Part shown: piece by piece, positions 1 to 9,410 of the stretch
How the letters are laid out: every line of letters starts with the position of its first letter
Position numbering within the stretch: position 1 is the first letter of the stretch
Assembly (NCBI GenBank): GCA_949284175.1
Contig: CASDVE010000002.1
Span: 1 to 64,000 of the forward strand
Direction: 5' to 3'
Source of the DNA: an uncultured Eubacteriales bacterium
GTDB lineage: Bacteria > Bacillota > Clostridia > Lachnospirales > Lachnospiraceae
DNA: 64,000 nucleotides
Translations under genes and position numbers: made by a program
Notes under the pieces: generated by a model
What the model was told of the DNA's origin: nothing
What the model saw: only the letters and a program-made list of their open reading frames with translations
Database searches by the model: none

Positions 1-158
1 CTTATTCTGACCTAACTTAAATATGTACGATAGAGCGATGGTCTGTTGCGTCAACCAAAGGTATCATAACCTGAATATCGTAGTATCCATTTCTGAATAT
101 TTAGTCTGGTGAACCATTTAACAGAAGCCACAGACCTTCACGGTCTGTGGTAGTTCAC
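1..158 (+). ncRNA. Right end / omega-RNA-like end of an IS200/IS605-type element
   Basis: No coding frame is visible. The segment ends in a perfect 9-bp hairpin (CCACAGACC at 128-136, GGTCTGTGG at 142-150), preceded by AGAAG and followed by TAGTTCAC at 151-158. This layout is typical of the right end of IS200/IS605-type elements carrying tnpB, where the 3' part of the guide (omega) RNA is encoded. The tnpB gene, if present, lies left of the window. Bases after 158 would be the guide portion. Positions 159-355 hold no gene or motif I can name. Known: hairpin ends and omega RNA of this family. Inferred: that this copy belongs to such an element. Confidence 0.5.
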
Positions 159-355
159 TAAAAATGTGGTATTCCTGTTTAAACATCTTATCTTTATTAT
201 AAATTCTCAATATAGATTGTCAAGTCAGCAAGAAAAATAGATACGTGATAAAGAGGGAGAGGAATTTTAATGAAATAAGAATTGTATGAAAGAAAAAGTA
301 GCAAAATAGACAAAAATTGGTGTAAAAATTTTACATATAAAAAGCCACCTGAAGA

Positions 356-384
356 TTGACATGTTTAAACAAGTTTGATATGAT
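356..384 (+). promoter_or_regulatory. Sigma-A promoter of the trehalose operon
   Basis: TTGACA at 356-361 and TATGAT at 379-384 are separated by 17 bp, a near-consensus vegetative promoter. The spacer and start region are overlapped by two dyads that could bind a repressor. The leader to treP is about 105 nt and ends with AAGGAGAG before the ATG. Confidence 0.75.
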
Positions 385-401
385 GTACTTGTTCAAACAA
401 G
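360..401 (+). promoter_or_regulatory. Two dyad operators, probable TreR-type sites
   Basis: CATGTTTAAACAAG (360-373) lies in the promoter spacer and CTTGTTCAAACAAG (388-401) lies at the transcription start. Both fit CTTGTT-NN-AACAAG, the first with one mismatch, and their centres are 28 bp apart. Position and symmetry fit a GntR-family trehalose repressor. No treR gene is in the window, so the regulator is inferred. Confidence 0.55.
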
Positions 402-495
402 TAGTGAAATATATTTTTTATAACACAATTTTTTTCCTTGTGCTGGACATAAAATAAGGAAAAAAAGAGAGAATAAAAGAAAAGGAGAGAGCGCA

Positions 496-2460
496 ATGGC
501 AAAATATGAACAAGATGTCAAAGAGTTACTACGTCTTATTGGTGGAAAAGAAAACATCAGTGCAGTTTCTCACTGTATGACAAGAATGCGGTTTGTTCTT
601 GTGGATCAGAAAAAAGCCGATGAAAAGGCAATTCAAGATCTAAAAAGTGTAAAAGGAACATTTACACAAGCAGGGCAGTATCAAGTGATTATTGGAAATG
701 ATGTTTCCACATTTTATAATGAGTTTACGGCTTATGCAGGTGTAGAAGGTGTGAGTAAAGACGCCGTAAAAAGTATGGCAAAGACCAATCAAAAGCCAAT
801 TCAAAAAATTATGGGTAGTCTTGGAGAGATCTTTGCTCCTTTGATTCCTGCTTTAATCTGTGGTGGTCTTGTATTAGGATTTCGAAATATCATTGGTGAA
901 ATCAATTTCTTTAACAATGGGACAGAGAGTTTAGCCGATGTATCTCAATTTTTTGCGGGACTTTATAATTTCTTATGGCTCATTGGAGAAGCGGTATTCC
1001 ACCTGTTACCAGTAGGAATTGTATGGTCTATTACAAAGAAAATGGGAACGACACAGATTTTAGGTATTGTTCTCGGTTTAACCTTGGTTTCTTCCCAATT
1101 ATTAAATGGATTCAGTGTGGCAAGTACAGCCCCTGCTGATATACCAGTTTGGGATTTTGGATTCGCCAAAGTGCAAATGATTGGATACCAAGGACAAGTC
1201 ATCGCAGCTATGATGGCAGGTTTTGTTCTTGTCTATTTAGAAAAATTTTTTAAAAAGCACTGTCCAGAAGTTGTCAGTATGATCGTTGTTCCATTTTGTG
1301 CGTTAATTCCAGCTGTTATTATTGCACACACCATCGTAGGTCCAATCGGTTGGAAAATTGGTAATGCCATTGCAGACGTTGTCTACACAGGCTTAACTTC
1401 TAACATGGGAGTACTCTTTGCGTTAGTATTTGGTGTATGCTATGCCCCAATCGTTATGACTGGACTCCATCATATGACAAATGCGGTGGATACACAGCTT
1501 TCTAATTTATTTGGAGGAACGATTCTTTGGCCAATGATCGCACTTAGCAATATTGCACAAGGTTCTAGTGTTCTTGCTATGTCTGTTCTTCAAAAGAAAA
1601 ATGATAGAGCACAGCAGATTAATGTGCCAGCTTGTATTTCTTGTTATCTTGGGGTAACCGAGCCAGCACTCTTTGGTGTAAACTTAAAGTATGGATTCCC
1701 ATTGGTTTGTGGCATGATTGGTTCTGGAATTGCAGCGGTTATCTCGGTTGGATTTGGAGTGCAAGCATTTAGCATAGGAGTTGGCGGTCTTCCAGGAATT
1801 TTATCCATTAAACCAGAATATTGGCTCATATTTTTAGTTGCTATGGCAGTGGCAATCGTTGTTCCATTTTGCTTGACTTATATCGTAGGAAAGAAAAAAC
1901 TTTCAAAAGAAGAAAGATTTGGAAAATGTGAAGTTCAGGATGTACAACCAATAGAAGAAGTGAAAGAAGAAAAGAATGAAGATGCTCATGTAGAAAAGGA
2001 AGAAGTAGTTGCATTGACATCCCCAATTACAGGAAGAATTATTCCAATTGAGCAGATGCCAGATGCGGTATTTTCTCAAAAGATTATGGGGGATGGTGTT
2101 GGAATTGAACCGACAGGAAATGTGGTGCTAGCACCATGTGATGGAACCATTAGTGTTGTTATGACAGATAGCAAGCACGCTTGTGGTTTGACATTGGATA
2201 ACGGTGTGGAATTGCTCATTCATGTTGGAATTGATACCGTAGACATGGGTGGGGATGGATTTGAACTCTTTGTAAAGAGCGGTGATAGAGTAAAACGAGG
2301 AGATAAGCTGATTTCCTTTACACCAGAAAAGATTGAACAAGCTGGGCATCCAAAGACCACAGCATTTATTATCGCAGGAGAAGGAACGGCAAAGGAATTT
2401 AAATTCCATACGGAGATGGATGCAACAGCAGGAGAAACAATAGTTATGGAATGTTTGTAG
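496..2460 (+). CDS. treP: Trehalose-type PTS EIIBCA permease
   Basis: Membrane PTS permease that imports a disaccharide, most likely trehalose, and phosphorylates it. Domains in order: EIIB (about 1-90, phosphorylated Cys27 in SHCMTRMRF), EIIC with about ten hydrophobic segments (about 105-465), a charged Glu/Lys linker (about 475-515), and a glucose-type EIIA (about 520-654) with His561 and the phosphorylated His576 in LLIHVGIDTV. At 654 aa it carries its own EIIA, unlike the shorter EIIBC trehalose permeases. It starts 24 bp upstream of the phosphotrehalase gene, which supports trehalose as substrate; beta-glucoside or sucrose specificity cannot be excluded by sequence alone. Confidence 0.85.
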   Translation: MAKYEQDVKELLRLIGGKENISAVSHCMTRMRFVLVDQKKADEKAIQDLKSVKGTFTQAGQYQVIIGNDVSTFYNEFTAYAGVEGVSKDAVKSMAKTNQKPIQKIMGSLGEIFAPLIPALICGGLVLGFRNIIGEINFFNNGTESLADVSQFFAGLYNFLWLIGEAVFHLLPVGIVWSITKKMGTTQILGIVLGLTLVSSQLLNGFSVASTAPADIPVWDFGFAKVQMIGYQGQVIAAMMAGFVLVYLEKFFKKHCPEVVSMIVVPFCALIPAVIIAHTIVGPIGWKIGNAIADVVYTGLTSNMGVLFALVFGVCYAPIVMTGLHHMTNAVDTQLSNLFGGTILWPMIALSNIAQGSSVLAMSVLQKKNDRAQQINVPACISCYLGVTEPALFGVNLKYGFPLVCGMIGSGIAAVISVGFGVQAFSIGVGGLPGILSIKPEYWLIFLVAMAVAIVVPFCLTYIVGKKKLSKEERFGKCEVQDVQPIEEVKEEKNEDAHVEKEEVVALTSPITGRIIPIEQMPDAVFSQKIMGDGVGIEPTGNVVLAPCDGTISVVMTDSKHACGLTLDNGVELLIHVGIDTVDMGGDGFELFVKSGDRVKRGDKLISFTPEKIEQAGHPKTTAFIIAGEGTAKEFKFHTEMDATAGETIVMECL

Positions 2461-2483
2461 TCATTTAGGAAGGAAAAGGGCTT

Positions 2484-4139
2484 ATGAAAGATTTTAAGAA
2501 AAGTGTTGTATATCAAATTTATCCAAAATCATTTTATGACACAAATGGAGATGGATTTGGAGATTTAAAAGGCGTGACTTCTAAACTGGATTATATCAAA
2601 GAACTAGGTGTTGATTATATTTGGATGACTCCGTTTTTTGTATCTCCTCAAAAAGACAACGGATATGATGTGGAAAACTATTATGAAATCGATCCTCGTT
2701 ATGGAACAATGGAAGATTTTGAAGAGCTTGCAAAAGAGGCAAAAAAACGAGGAATTGATTTGATGCTTGATATGGTTTTCAATCATACATCCGATCAGCA
2801 TGAATGGTTTCAAAAAGCATTATCCGGAGATGAAAAATATAAAAACTACTATATTTTTAAGAAGGGAAAACCAGATGGAAGTGCACCGACCAATTGGGAA
2901 AGCAAGTTTGGCGGAAGTGCATGGCAATATGTTCCGGAGTTTGATGAATACTATTTGCATTTATTTGATGTATCCCAGCCGGATCTCAACTGGGAAAATG
3001 AAGAAGTTCGAAAAGAAGTGCAAAAGGTGATTCGCTTTTGGATGAAAAAAGGAGTGAAGGGCTTTCGATTTGATGTCATTAACTTGATCAGTAAGGGAGA
3101 ATTTGAAGATGACGATCAGGGGGATGGAAGAAGATTTTATACCGATGGTCCTAACATTCATAAGTATTTAAGAGAATTGAATGAGCAGACCTTTGGACAA
3201 GAAGAAGGCATTATTACCGTTGGAGAAATGTCAAGCACATCAATGGAAAATTGTTTCCAATATGCAGGAGAAGATAGCCATGAGCTTTCTATGGTGTTTA
3301 ACTTTCATCATTTAAAAGTAGATTTTATGGGCAATGAGAAATGGGTGCTTGTTCCAGCTGATTTTGGAAAGTTAAAACAGATTCTCTTTGATTGGCAAAA
3401 AGGAATGGCAGACAATCACGCTTGGAATGCAGTCTTTTGGTGCAACCATGACCAGCCTCGTGTAGTTTCAAGATTTGGCGATGAAGGCATGTATTGGAAA
3501 CAGTCTGCTAAAATGTTAGCAACCATTATTCATTGCTTCCGAGGAACACCTTATGTCTATCAAGGGGAAGAGCTTGGAATGACGAATGCTGGATTTACCG
3601 ATATTTCTCAATATCAAGATGTGGAAAGCATCAATCATTTTAGAATCTTACAAGAAAAAGGGCTGACACAAAGCGATGCCTATCGCATTTTGCAAATTCA
3701 TTCCAGAGATAATAGTAGAACACCGATGCAATGGGAGAAAAAAGAGCATGGTGGATTTACCACAGGAACTCCTTGGATTGAAGTGAATCGAAACTATGAA
3801 AGAATTAATGCAAAAGAGGAATTAGAAGATAAGGATTCTATTTTCCATTACTATCAACAATTAATCCGCATGCGAAAAGAATATGATGTTATCGCATATG
3901 GTGATTTTGAAGAACTAGATCGAAACCATCCAAAAGTGATTGCTTATAAGAGGACATACGGAACGGAACAGTTACAAGTCATTGCTAATTTTTATGGAGT
4001 GGATGTGGAATGGAAGAGTAGCCAGTCGTTCAATGGTTTTGAAGTCTTAATTGGAAACTATGATGAAACGACGATAGAGGATGATAAAAAGATTTCCCTT
4101 CGCCCATATGAAGCAGTAGTACTTTATAAAAAAGAATAA
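2484..4139 (+). CDS. treA: Alpha,alpha-phosphotrehalase (GH13)
   Basis: Cytoplasmic GH13 hydrolase that splits trehalose 6-phosphate into glucose and glucose 6-phosphate. The (beta/alpha)8 barrel shows the family catalytic triad: Asp197 in GFRFDV, Glu248 in TVGEMS, Asp323 in CNHDQP, plus the N-terminal YQIYPKSF and DMVFNH motifs. Length (551 aa) is normal. Its position directly behind the PTS permease, in one transcript, argues for phosphotrehalase rather than the closely related oligo-1,6-glucosidase. Confidence 0.85.
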   Translation: MKDFKKSVVYQIYPKSFYDTNGDGFGDLKGVTSKLDYIKELGVDYIWMTPFFVSPQKDNGYDVENYYEIDPRYGTMEDFEELAKEAKKRGIDLMLDMVFNHTSDQHEWFQKALSGDEKYKNYYIFKKGKPDGSAPTNWESKFGGSAWQYVPEFDEYYLHLFDVSQPDLNWENEEVRKEVQKVIRFWMKKGVKGFRFDVINLISKGEFEDDDQGDGRRFYTDGPNIHKYLRELNEQTFGQEEGIITVGEMSSTSMENCFQYAGEDSHELSMVFNFHHLKVDFMGNEKWVLVPADFGKLKQILFDWQKGMADNHAWNAVFWCNHDQPRVVSRFGDEGMYWKQSAKMLATIIHCFRGTPYVYQGEELGMTNAGFTDISQYQDVESINHFRILQEKGLTQSDAYRILQIHSRDNSRTPMQWEKKEHGGFTTGTPWIEVNRNYERINAKEELEDKDSIFHYYQQLIRMRKEYDVIAYGDFEELDRNHPKVIAYKRTYGTEQLQVIANFYGVDVEWKSSQSFNGFEVLIGNYDETTIEDDKKISLRPYEAVVLYKKE

Positions 4140-4148
4140 ACGATGAGA

Positions 4149-4196
4149 AGTCAGTATTTTTGCTCATAATAAAATAGCAAAGATGCTGACTTTTTA
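4149..4196 (+). terminator. Rho-independent terminator of the tre operon
   Basis: An AGTCAG...TTTGCT arm pairs with AGCAAAGATGCTGACT, with one or two mismatches, and is followed by TTTTT. It lies 10 bp after the treA stop. Confidence 0.75.
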
Positions 4197-4254
4197 TATG
4201 AAAGGGGTGAGGAAAGAGAAAATACTTTTGGACACAATTACCATAGAGTTTTTG

Positions 4255-4283
4255 TTGACTTTTTTTCGTTAAATCAATAAAAT
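4255..4283 (+). promoter_or_regulatory. Sigma-A promoter of the DUF969-DUF979-pcp operon
   Basis: TTGACT (4255-4260) and TAAAAT (4278-4283) with 17 bp between them, 47 bp upstream of the first ATG, which has an AGGAGG site at 4317-4322. Confidence 0.65.
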
Positions 4284-4329
4284 ATGAAATAAAGTTAAGA
4301 AAGTGTAAAGAAAATAAGGAGGATATGAC

Positions 4330-5025
4330 ATGGAATATATCAAATTAATTGGTATTTTAATTGTTATTTTAGGATTTGCGTTCAAACTGGATTCCATTTT
4401 GATTATATTTATTTCTGCCATTGTCACAGCGTTTGTAGGTGGATTAGGTGTGGATGGGTTTTTAGAAACCTTTGGAACAACCTTTGTATCCAATCGAAGT
4501 ATGGCAATTTTTATTATGATTTTGCTTGTAACAGGCACATTGGAAAGAAATGGATTGCGAGAAGGAGCAGCCAGTTTAATTCAGAAAGTAAAAGGTGTGA
4601 CCGCAGGAAAATTGGTCTGTGCTTATGGTGTTATGAGGGCATTCTTTGCTGCTTTTAATGTGGGATTTGGCGGAGTAGCAGGTTTTGTCCGTCCTGTTGT
4701 TTTACCAATGGCAGAGGGTGCTATTGAAGCAGAAGGAGAAGAAGTCAATGAAGAACATTTTGAGGAAATTAAGGGAATGGCTTCTGCCATGGAAAATGTC
4801 ACATGGTTTTTCTTTCAGGTGTTATTTGTAGGCGGTTCAGGAGGGCTGTTAGTTCAGTCCACATTAAAGTCACTTGGTTATGATGTGGAACTGATTGATC
4901 TCGTAAAAGTGGAGATTCCGGTTGCCTTTACAGCATTAGTTGTGGCTAGTATTTATTTTATTTTAAAAGATAGAAGATTGTGTAAGAAATATTATGGTTC
5001 AAAAGGAATAAAGGATAAAAAATAG
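4330..5025 (+). CDS. DUF969 membrane protein
   Basis: Integral membrane protein of 231 aa with about six hydrophobic helices and a soluble Glu-rich loop around residues 135-150. It matches the DUF969 family, almost always found directly before DUF979. The pair resembles a two-part transporter of unknown substrate. The gene is first in a three-gene operon ending in pyroglutamyl peptidase, so a role in uptake of pyroglutamyl peptides or 5-oxoproline is a reasonable inference, not a demonstrated one. Confidence 0.75.
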   Translation: MEYIKLIGILIVILGFAFKLDSILIIFISAIVTAFVGGLGVDGFLETFGTTFVSNRSMAIFIMILLVTGTLERNGLREGAASLIQKVKGVTAGKLVCAYGVMRAFFAAFNVGFGGVAGFVRPVVLPMAEGAIEAEGEEVNEEHFEEIKGMASAMENVTWFFFQVLFVGGSGGLLVQSTLKSLGYDVELIDLVKVEIPVAFTALVVASIYFILKDRRLCKKYYGSKGIKDKK

Positions 5026-5042
5026 GATAGAGGAGAGAAAGA

Positions 5043-5990
5043 ATGATATCATTTTTTATGGATCCTAGTATTGAATTAGGAACAAAGTTATTGGAAATGG
5101 TTTATATCATCATCGGATTTATCACGTTCTATGCTGGTATTAAAAATTTATTTGATAAAGAAAATCCTGCAAGAATTGGAACGGCAATCTTTTGGTGCTC
5201 CTTTGGGATTGCCTGTGCTTTTGGAAAGTGGATGCCAGCAAAAGTGACAGGGAGTCTTGTTATCATTATGATTATTCCAGCTATTTTAAAAAGAGTAAAG
5301 GTTGGAAAGATCGATGCACCTACAAAAGAATATACAGAGAAACAGTTCAAGAAAATTGGATTGAAAATTTTTCTTCCAGCCCTTTGCATGGGAATTATGG
5401 CAATAGTGTTTGCACTCTTTACCAATATTAGTTCTTTAGTAGGTGTAACAGTGGGCGTATTGCTCGCCATGATTCTGTTAATGATGTATTCAAAAGATAA
5501 TACACCAAAAGTCTTTTTAAACGATTCTGAGCGGTTATTATCGGTTATGGGACCTCTTTGTATGCTCCCTCAGCTATTAGGATGTCTTGGAGGTATCTTT
5601 ACAGAAGCGGGAGTGGGAGATGTTATCGCACAGATGGTTCAAAAAATTGTTCCAGAAGGTAATGTAACAGTGGGAATTATCGTCTATGCCATTGGAATGG
5701 TGTTATTTACTATGATTATGGGAAATGCTTATGCGGCGATTACGGTTATGACCGTTGGAATTGGGGTACCATGTGTTCTTATCTATGGAGCAAATCCAGC
5801 ACTCATCGGTATGGTTGCTTTGACTTGCGGTTTCTGTGGAACATTGTTGACTCCAATGGCAGCTAATTTTAATGTAGTACCTGTGGCATTGTTGGATATG
5901 AAGAAAAAATTTGGGGTAATTAAAAATCAGATTTTAATTGCCGGTATCATGCTCGTATTTCAAATTTGCTATATGATATTAATGAAATAA
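5043..5990 (+). CDS. DUF979 membrane protein
   Basis: Polytopic membrane protein of 315 aa with eight to ten hydrophobic segments and a Lys-rich cytoplasmic loop near residues 80-105. It belongs to the DUF979 family and starts 17 bp after its DUF969 partner. The two have the look of a split transporter. Its neighbour pcp follows after 25 bp. Function is unknown; the genetic link to pyroglutamyl peptidase is the main clue. Confidence 0.75.
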   Translation: MISFFMDPSIELGTKLLEMVYIIIGFITFYAGIKNLFDKENPARIGTAIFWCSFGIACAFGKWMPAKVTGSLVIIMIIPAILKRVKVGKIDAPTKEYTEKQFKKIGLKIFLPALCMGIMAIVFALFTNISSLVGVTVGVLLAMILLMMYSKDNTPKVFLNDSERLLSVMGPLCMLPQLLGCLGGIFTEAGVGDVIAQMVQKIVPEGNVTVGIIVYAIGMVLFTMIMGNAYAAITVMTVGIGVPCVLIYGANPALIGMVALTCGFCGTLLTPMAANFNVVPVALLDMKKKFGVIKNQILIAGIMLVFQICYMILMK

Positions 5991-6015
5991 AAAGAGAAAG
6001 GATAGGGAATACTTT

Positions 6016-6660
6016 ATGAAAATATTAGTGACAGGTTTTGATCCCTTTGGTGGAGAAAGTGTGAATCCAGCTTACGAGGCGGTGAAGTTATTGCCAGATG
6101 AGATTGGAGGAGCAAAGATTATTAAGCTGGAAATTCCAACGGTATTTACAAAAAGTGTGGCAGTAGTGGAAGACGCCATAAAACAATATGAGCCTGATGT
6201 TGTCATTAACGTAGGACAGGCAGGAGGAAGAGCCTGTGTTACCATAGAAAAAGTGGCGATTAATTTAGCAGAGGCAAGGATTCCTGATAATGATGGAGAA
6301 CAGCCAATGGATGTGCCTCTTCGTGTAGATGGAGAAACGGCTTATTTTGCAACAGTTCCAGTAAAAGCTATGGTAAAAAATGTGCGAGATCACCAGTTGC
6401 CTTGTCACATTTCTTATACAGCAGGAACTTATGTGTGCAATAGTATTATGTATCAAGTGTTGTATTTAACAAATAAACGCTATCCAAATGTGAGGGCAGG
6501 ATTTATTCATGTTCCTTATGCCACAGAACAGACAGTGGATAAGCCAAATGGTACACCTTGTATGCCATTAGAGAGCATTGCAAAAAGTATCGAATATGCA
6601 CTAGAAGCGGTAGTTGAGCATAAAGAAGATATAAAAGAAAGCATGGGAACGATTCAGTAA
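6016..6660 (+). CDS. pcp: Pyroglutamyl-peptidase I
   Basis: Cytoplasmic C15 cysteine peptidase that removes N-terminal 5-oxoproline from peptides. The catalytic triad is visible: Glu78 in VTIEK, Cys141 in TYVCNS, His165 in FIHVP. The N-terminal TGFDPFGG motif and the length (214 aa) are typical. It is the last gene of the DUF969-DUF979 operon and may process the compound those membrane proteins bring in. Confidence 0.92.
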   Translation: MKILVTGFDPFGGESVNPAYEAVKLLPDEIGGAKIIKLEIPTVFTKSVAVVEDAIKQYEPDVVINVGQAGGRACVTIEKVAINLAEARIPDNDGEQPMDVPLRVDGETAYFATVPVKAMVKNVRDHQLPCHISYTAGTYVCNSIMYQVLYLTNKRYPNVRAGFIHVPYATEQTVDKPNGTPCMPLESIAKSIEYALEAVVEHKEDIKESMGTIQ

Positions 6661-6671
6661 CAGTCCTATAA

Positions 6672-6701
6672 TTGACTAGCAGGAGTGATTGGTGCTATAC
6701 T
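6672..6701 (+). promoter_or_regulatory. Sigma-A promoter of the Big2 protein gene
   Basis: TTGACT (6672-6677) and TATACT (6696-6701) are spaced by 18 bp, 51 bp before the ATG of the secreted protein. Confidence 0.5.
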
Positions 6702-6752
6702 TAGCCAAATAGAGTTTTAGAGTTTAATATTTATTGATAAAGGAGAAGAGAA

Positions 6753-7742
6753 ATGATATTTCAAAAAGTAACCAAAAATAAAAAGAAAACTTTAAAAAGA
6801 CTCATGGCACTTTGTGTGGCATCAACCATGTTTTTGTCAGTTCCTGTTTTGGCAGACACGAAAAAGCCTACCTTGTCCGCTACGAAAATGAACATTTCAT
6901 TAGGGGCAAAGGGAACACATAAGATCAATAATACATTTTCTCAAGGTGTTCATCAAATTACAATTCAAAATCCAGTAAAAGGTGCAAAATATGTTTGTAC
7001 TTCTAGCAATAAGAAAGTGTTATCCGTTAAAACAAAGAATAATAAAATTAATTTAACAGGAGTATCCGCAGGTTCTGCAACCATAACTTGTAAGCAGACG
7101 TTAAAAGGGAAGACAACCGTTGTTGGAAAAGCAAAAATTATAGTGCATAATGCAAAGGCCGTATTTGTCGATCCAAGCAATTGGAATTTAGGAATTTATA
7201 GGAGAGAATTTTCTGCTATAAGCAATGGTAATTCTGGATTGGGAATCCAATATTATAGTACCGATGATAAGGTAAACTATACATTCCAAGTGGATAAAAA
7301 AGGCTTAACAGTAAAAGATGAAAAGGCATATAACAGCGATGCCAACAATATGATAAATCTCTATCCAACAAAAGGAGGAGTATTTAAAGTCACTGTAACA
7401 CAGACATATGAGAAAAAGAAAAAAACAATTGGTTCTATTTCTTTGAATTTTAAAGAGCCAAACATTCATAAAACACAGGAACTCTATGTGGATTCTGCTG
7501 TTTCCATTGCCGATATTATGGATTATTATTCTTTTGAAAGAGAGTATTATTTAGAGGCAAACGGACAGAATTTATATCAAAAAGATGAAAACAATTCCCT
7601 TTATGTGGATTCTGCAAATGGAATCTGGGGGATGAAAGAAGGTTCTTTTGATGTTAAAATCTATGATTATCATGCACAGACAAAAGAAAAAGGGAAATTG
7701 CTTGGAACTTGTACTTTTATCGTGAAAGGTATCAACAACTAA
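6753..7742 (+). CDS. Secreted Ig-like (Big2) domain protein
   Basis: 329 aa with a clear Sec signal peptide: basic start, hydrophobic core at about 18-30, likely cleavage after VLA near residue 34. Residues about 40-135 look like a Big2-type fold (TLSATKMNISLG, then VSAGSATITC). The remainder (about 135-329) is beta-rich and not recognised. No LPXTG, SLH or transmembrane anchor is visible, so it is probably released or held non-covalently at the surface. It stands alone between its own promoter and a terminator. Confidence 0.7.
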   Translation: MIFQKVTKNKKKTLKRLMALCVASTMFLSVPVLADTKKPTLSATKMNISLGAKGTHKINNTFSQGVHQITIQNPVKGAKYVCTSSNKKVLSVKTKNNKINLTGVSAGSATITCKQTLKGKTTVVGKAKIIVHNAKAVFVDPSNWNLGIYRREFSAISNGNSGLGIQYYSTDDKVNYTFQVDKKGLTVKDEKAYNSDANNMINLYPTKGGVFKVTVTQTYEKKKKTIGSISLNFKEPNIHKTQELYVDSAVSIADIMDYYSFEREYYLEANGQNLYQKDENNSLYVDSANGIWGMKEGSFDVKIYDYHAQTKEKGKLLGTCTFIVKGINN

Positions 7743-7812
7743 AAGAACGATGAGAACCATTCGTATTGATGAACTCTTAGAGATAGTGCAATTGGATTGA
7801 AATTGAAAAAAG

Positions 7813-7855
7813 CCTTATAATCATCTTAGACAATAAGAGATTATAAGGTTTTTTA
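7813..7855 (+). terminator. Rho-independent terminator
   Basis: CCTTATAATC (7813-7822) pairs perfectly with GATTATAAGG (7839-7848), followed by TTTTTT. Confidence 0.85.
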
Positions 7856-8001
7856 TATTATTGGAATAAAAACATAAAAGATACCTTATGATAAGGTTAT
7901 AGTATTTTAGAATAAAAAGTGATACAATAACAATAACTGTTTTATAAATAGGAAACGATGCAGAGGATAAAAAAGAAATCAAAAGATAAAATGGAGGACA
8001 T

Positions 8002-8676
8002 ATGAGTAACATTAGTATATTTGATGTTATGGGACCGAATATGATTGGACCCTCTAGCTCTCATACTGCGGGAGCACTTCGCATTGCCTTACTTGCAAGC
8101 AATCTTGCAAAAGGAAACGTTGCCCATGTAACGTTCATTCTCTATGGTTCTTTTGCAAGAACCTATCATGGACATGGAACGGATCGTGCTTTAGTTGGAG
8201 GGATACTCGGTTATACAACCGATGATGAGCGAATCAGAGATTCCTTTGAATATGCAAAGAAAGCAGGCATTACGTATGAATTTGTGGAAGACTTCACAAA
8301 TAAAGATGTGCATCCTAACACCGTTGATATTGAATTGACTTGCGAAAATGGACAAGTGATTACGATGCGTGGTGTATCCATTGGAGGAGGAAATGCGGTT
8401 ATTCAAAGATTAAATGGGATTGAAATCGATATGAATGGAGCATCTCCAACCGTCATTGTAAAACATTGGGATAGAAAAGGTGTTCTTGCCTATATTACAA
8501 AGGTGATTAGCGATGCTGATTTGAATATTGGAGCATTAAAATTATATCGTGAAGGCAAAGGAAAACTGGCTTATGCTATTGTGGAATTGGATGGTAAAGT
8601 GCCAGAAGATATTTTACAAAAACTAGAAGAGTATCCGGATAATATCGCAACCACATATATTCCGGCTTTATTATGA
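8002..8676 (+). CDS. sdaAB: L-serine dehydratase, beta subunit
   Basis: Beta subunit of the oxygen-sensitive iron-sulfur L-serine deaminase, which converts serine to pyruvate and ammonia. It has the GPSSSHTAGA motif near residue 16, a substrate-domain region with GGGN (about 128-131), and a C-terminal ACT domain (about 150-224). Length (224 aa) is normal for the split Gram-positive enzyme. The alpha subunit normally follows within a few bases. Here an IS607-type element separates them. Confidence 0.92.
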   Translation: MSNISIFDVMGPNMIGPSSSHTAGALRIALLASNLAKGNVAHVTFILYGSFARTYHGHGTDRALVGGILGYTTDDERIRDSFEYAKKAGITYEFVEDFTNKDVHPNTVDIELTCENGQVITMRGVSIGGGNAVIQRLNGIEIDMNGASPTVIVKHWDRKGVLAYITKVISDADLNIGALKLYREGKGKLAYAIVELDGKVPEDILQKLEEYPDNIATTYIPALL

Positions 8677-8684
8677 AGAAATAA

Positions 8685-8691
8685 TAGGAGG
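8685..8691 (+). promoter_or_regulatory. Stranded Shine-Dalgarno of sdaAA
   Basis: TAGGAGG lies just after the sdaAB stop codon with no start codon behind it. Joining position 8703 to 10677 across the IS607 element recreates AGGAGG, a 12-nt spacer and ATG of sdaAA. The site is therefore best read as the original sdaAA ribosome binding site, now about 2 kb from its gene. Confidence 0.7.
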
Positions 8692-8782
8692 AATAAGAAC
8701 AGTTATTTTGAATATATAAAATTCTATAAAATTATATTAAATTTTTATAGAATATGTTATGATCTGATTGAGGTGATAAGTC

Positions 8783-9410
8783 ATGAAGTATTACTCAATA
8801 GGAGAATTTGCAAGTAAAATAAGGTAAAACTGTTCAGACACTTAGAAATTGGGATAAGAAAGGAACTTTAAAACCACATCATAAAACAGCAGGTGGTACA
8901 AGATATTATTCTCAAGAACAACTGAATCATTTTTTGGGTTTAAAACCAAAAGATAAACGAAACAAAAAGGCTATTGGTTATTGTAGAGTTAGTTCTCACA
9001 AGCAAAAAGATGATCTTGAAAAACAGATTGAAAATGTAAAAAACTATATGTACGCAAAAGGTTATCAATTTGAAATAATTTCTGATATTGGAAGTGGAAT
9101 TGACTATAATAAAAAAGGATTAAATCAACTAGTAGATATGATTACGAATTCAGAAGTAAATAAAATAGTAATTCTTTATAAAGATAGATTAATTTGATTT
9201 GGATACGAATTAATAGAAAATCTTTGTGATAAATATGACACTACGATTGAAATTATAGACAATACTGAGAAAACAGAAGAGCAAGAATTGGTAGAAGATT
9301 TCATTCAAATAGTTACTGTATTTAGTTGTAGACTTCAAGGAAAAGGAGCGAATAAAGCTAAGAAAATGCTTAAGGAGTTGATAGAGGATGATACTTGCAA
9401 AGAAGGTTAG
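8783..9410 (+). pseudogene. tnpA: IS607 TnpA serine recombinase, broken
   Basis: Reading through two lesions gives a 208-aa IS607 transposase: MerR-like HTH (MKYYSIGEFA, then TVQTLRNWDKKG, GGTRYY), then a small serine-recombinase domain with YCRVSSHKQKDDL carrying the nucleophile Ser. Lesion 1: one extra A near 8821-8823 shifts the frame after AAA ATA, giving a TAA at once. Lesion 2: TGA at 9195-9197 where ARG (AGA) is expected in the active-site motif DRLIR-FGYE. The ATG has an AGGTGAT site at 8771-8777. It ends at TAG 9408-9410 inside tnpB. The element cannot move on its own unless a related TnpA acts in trans. Confidence 0.88.
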
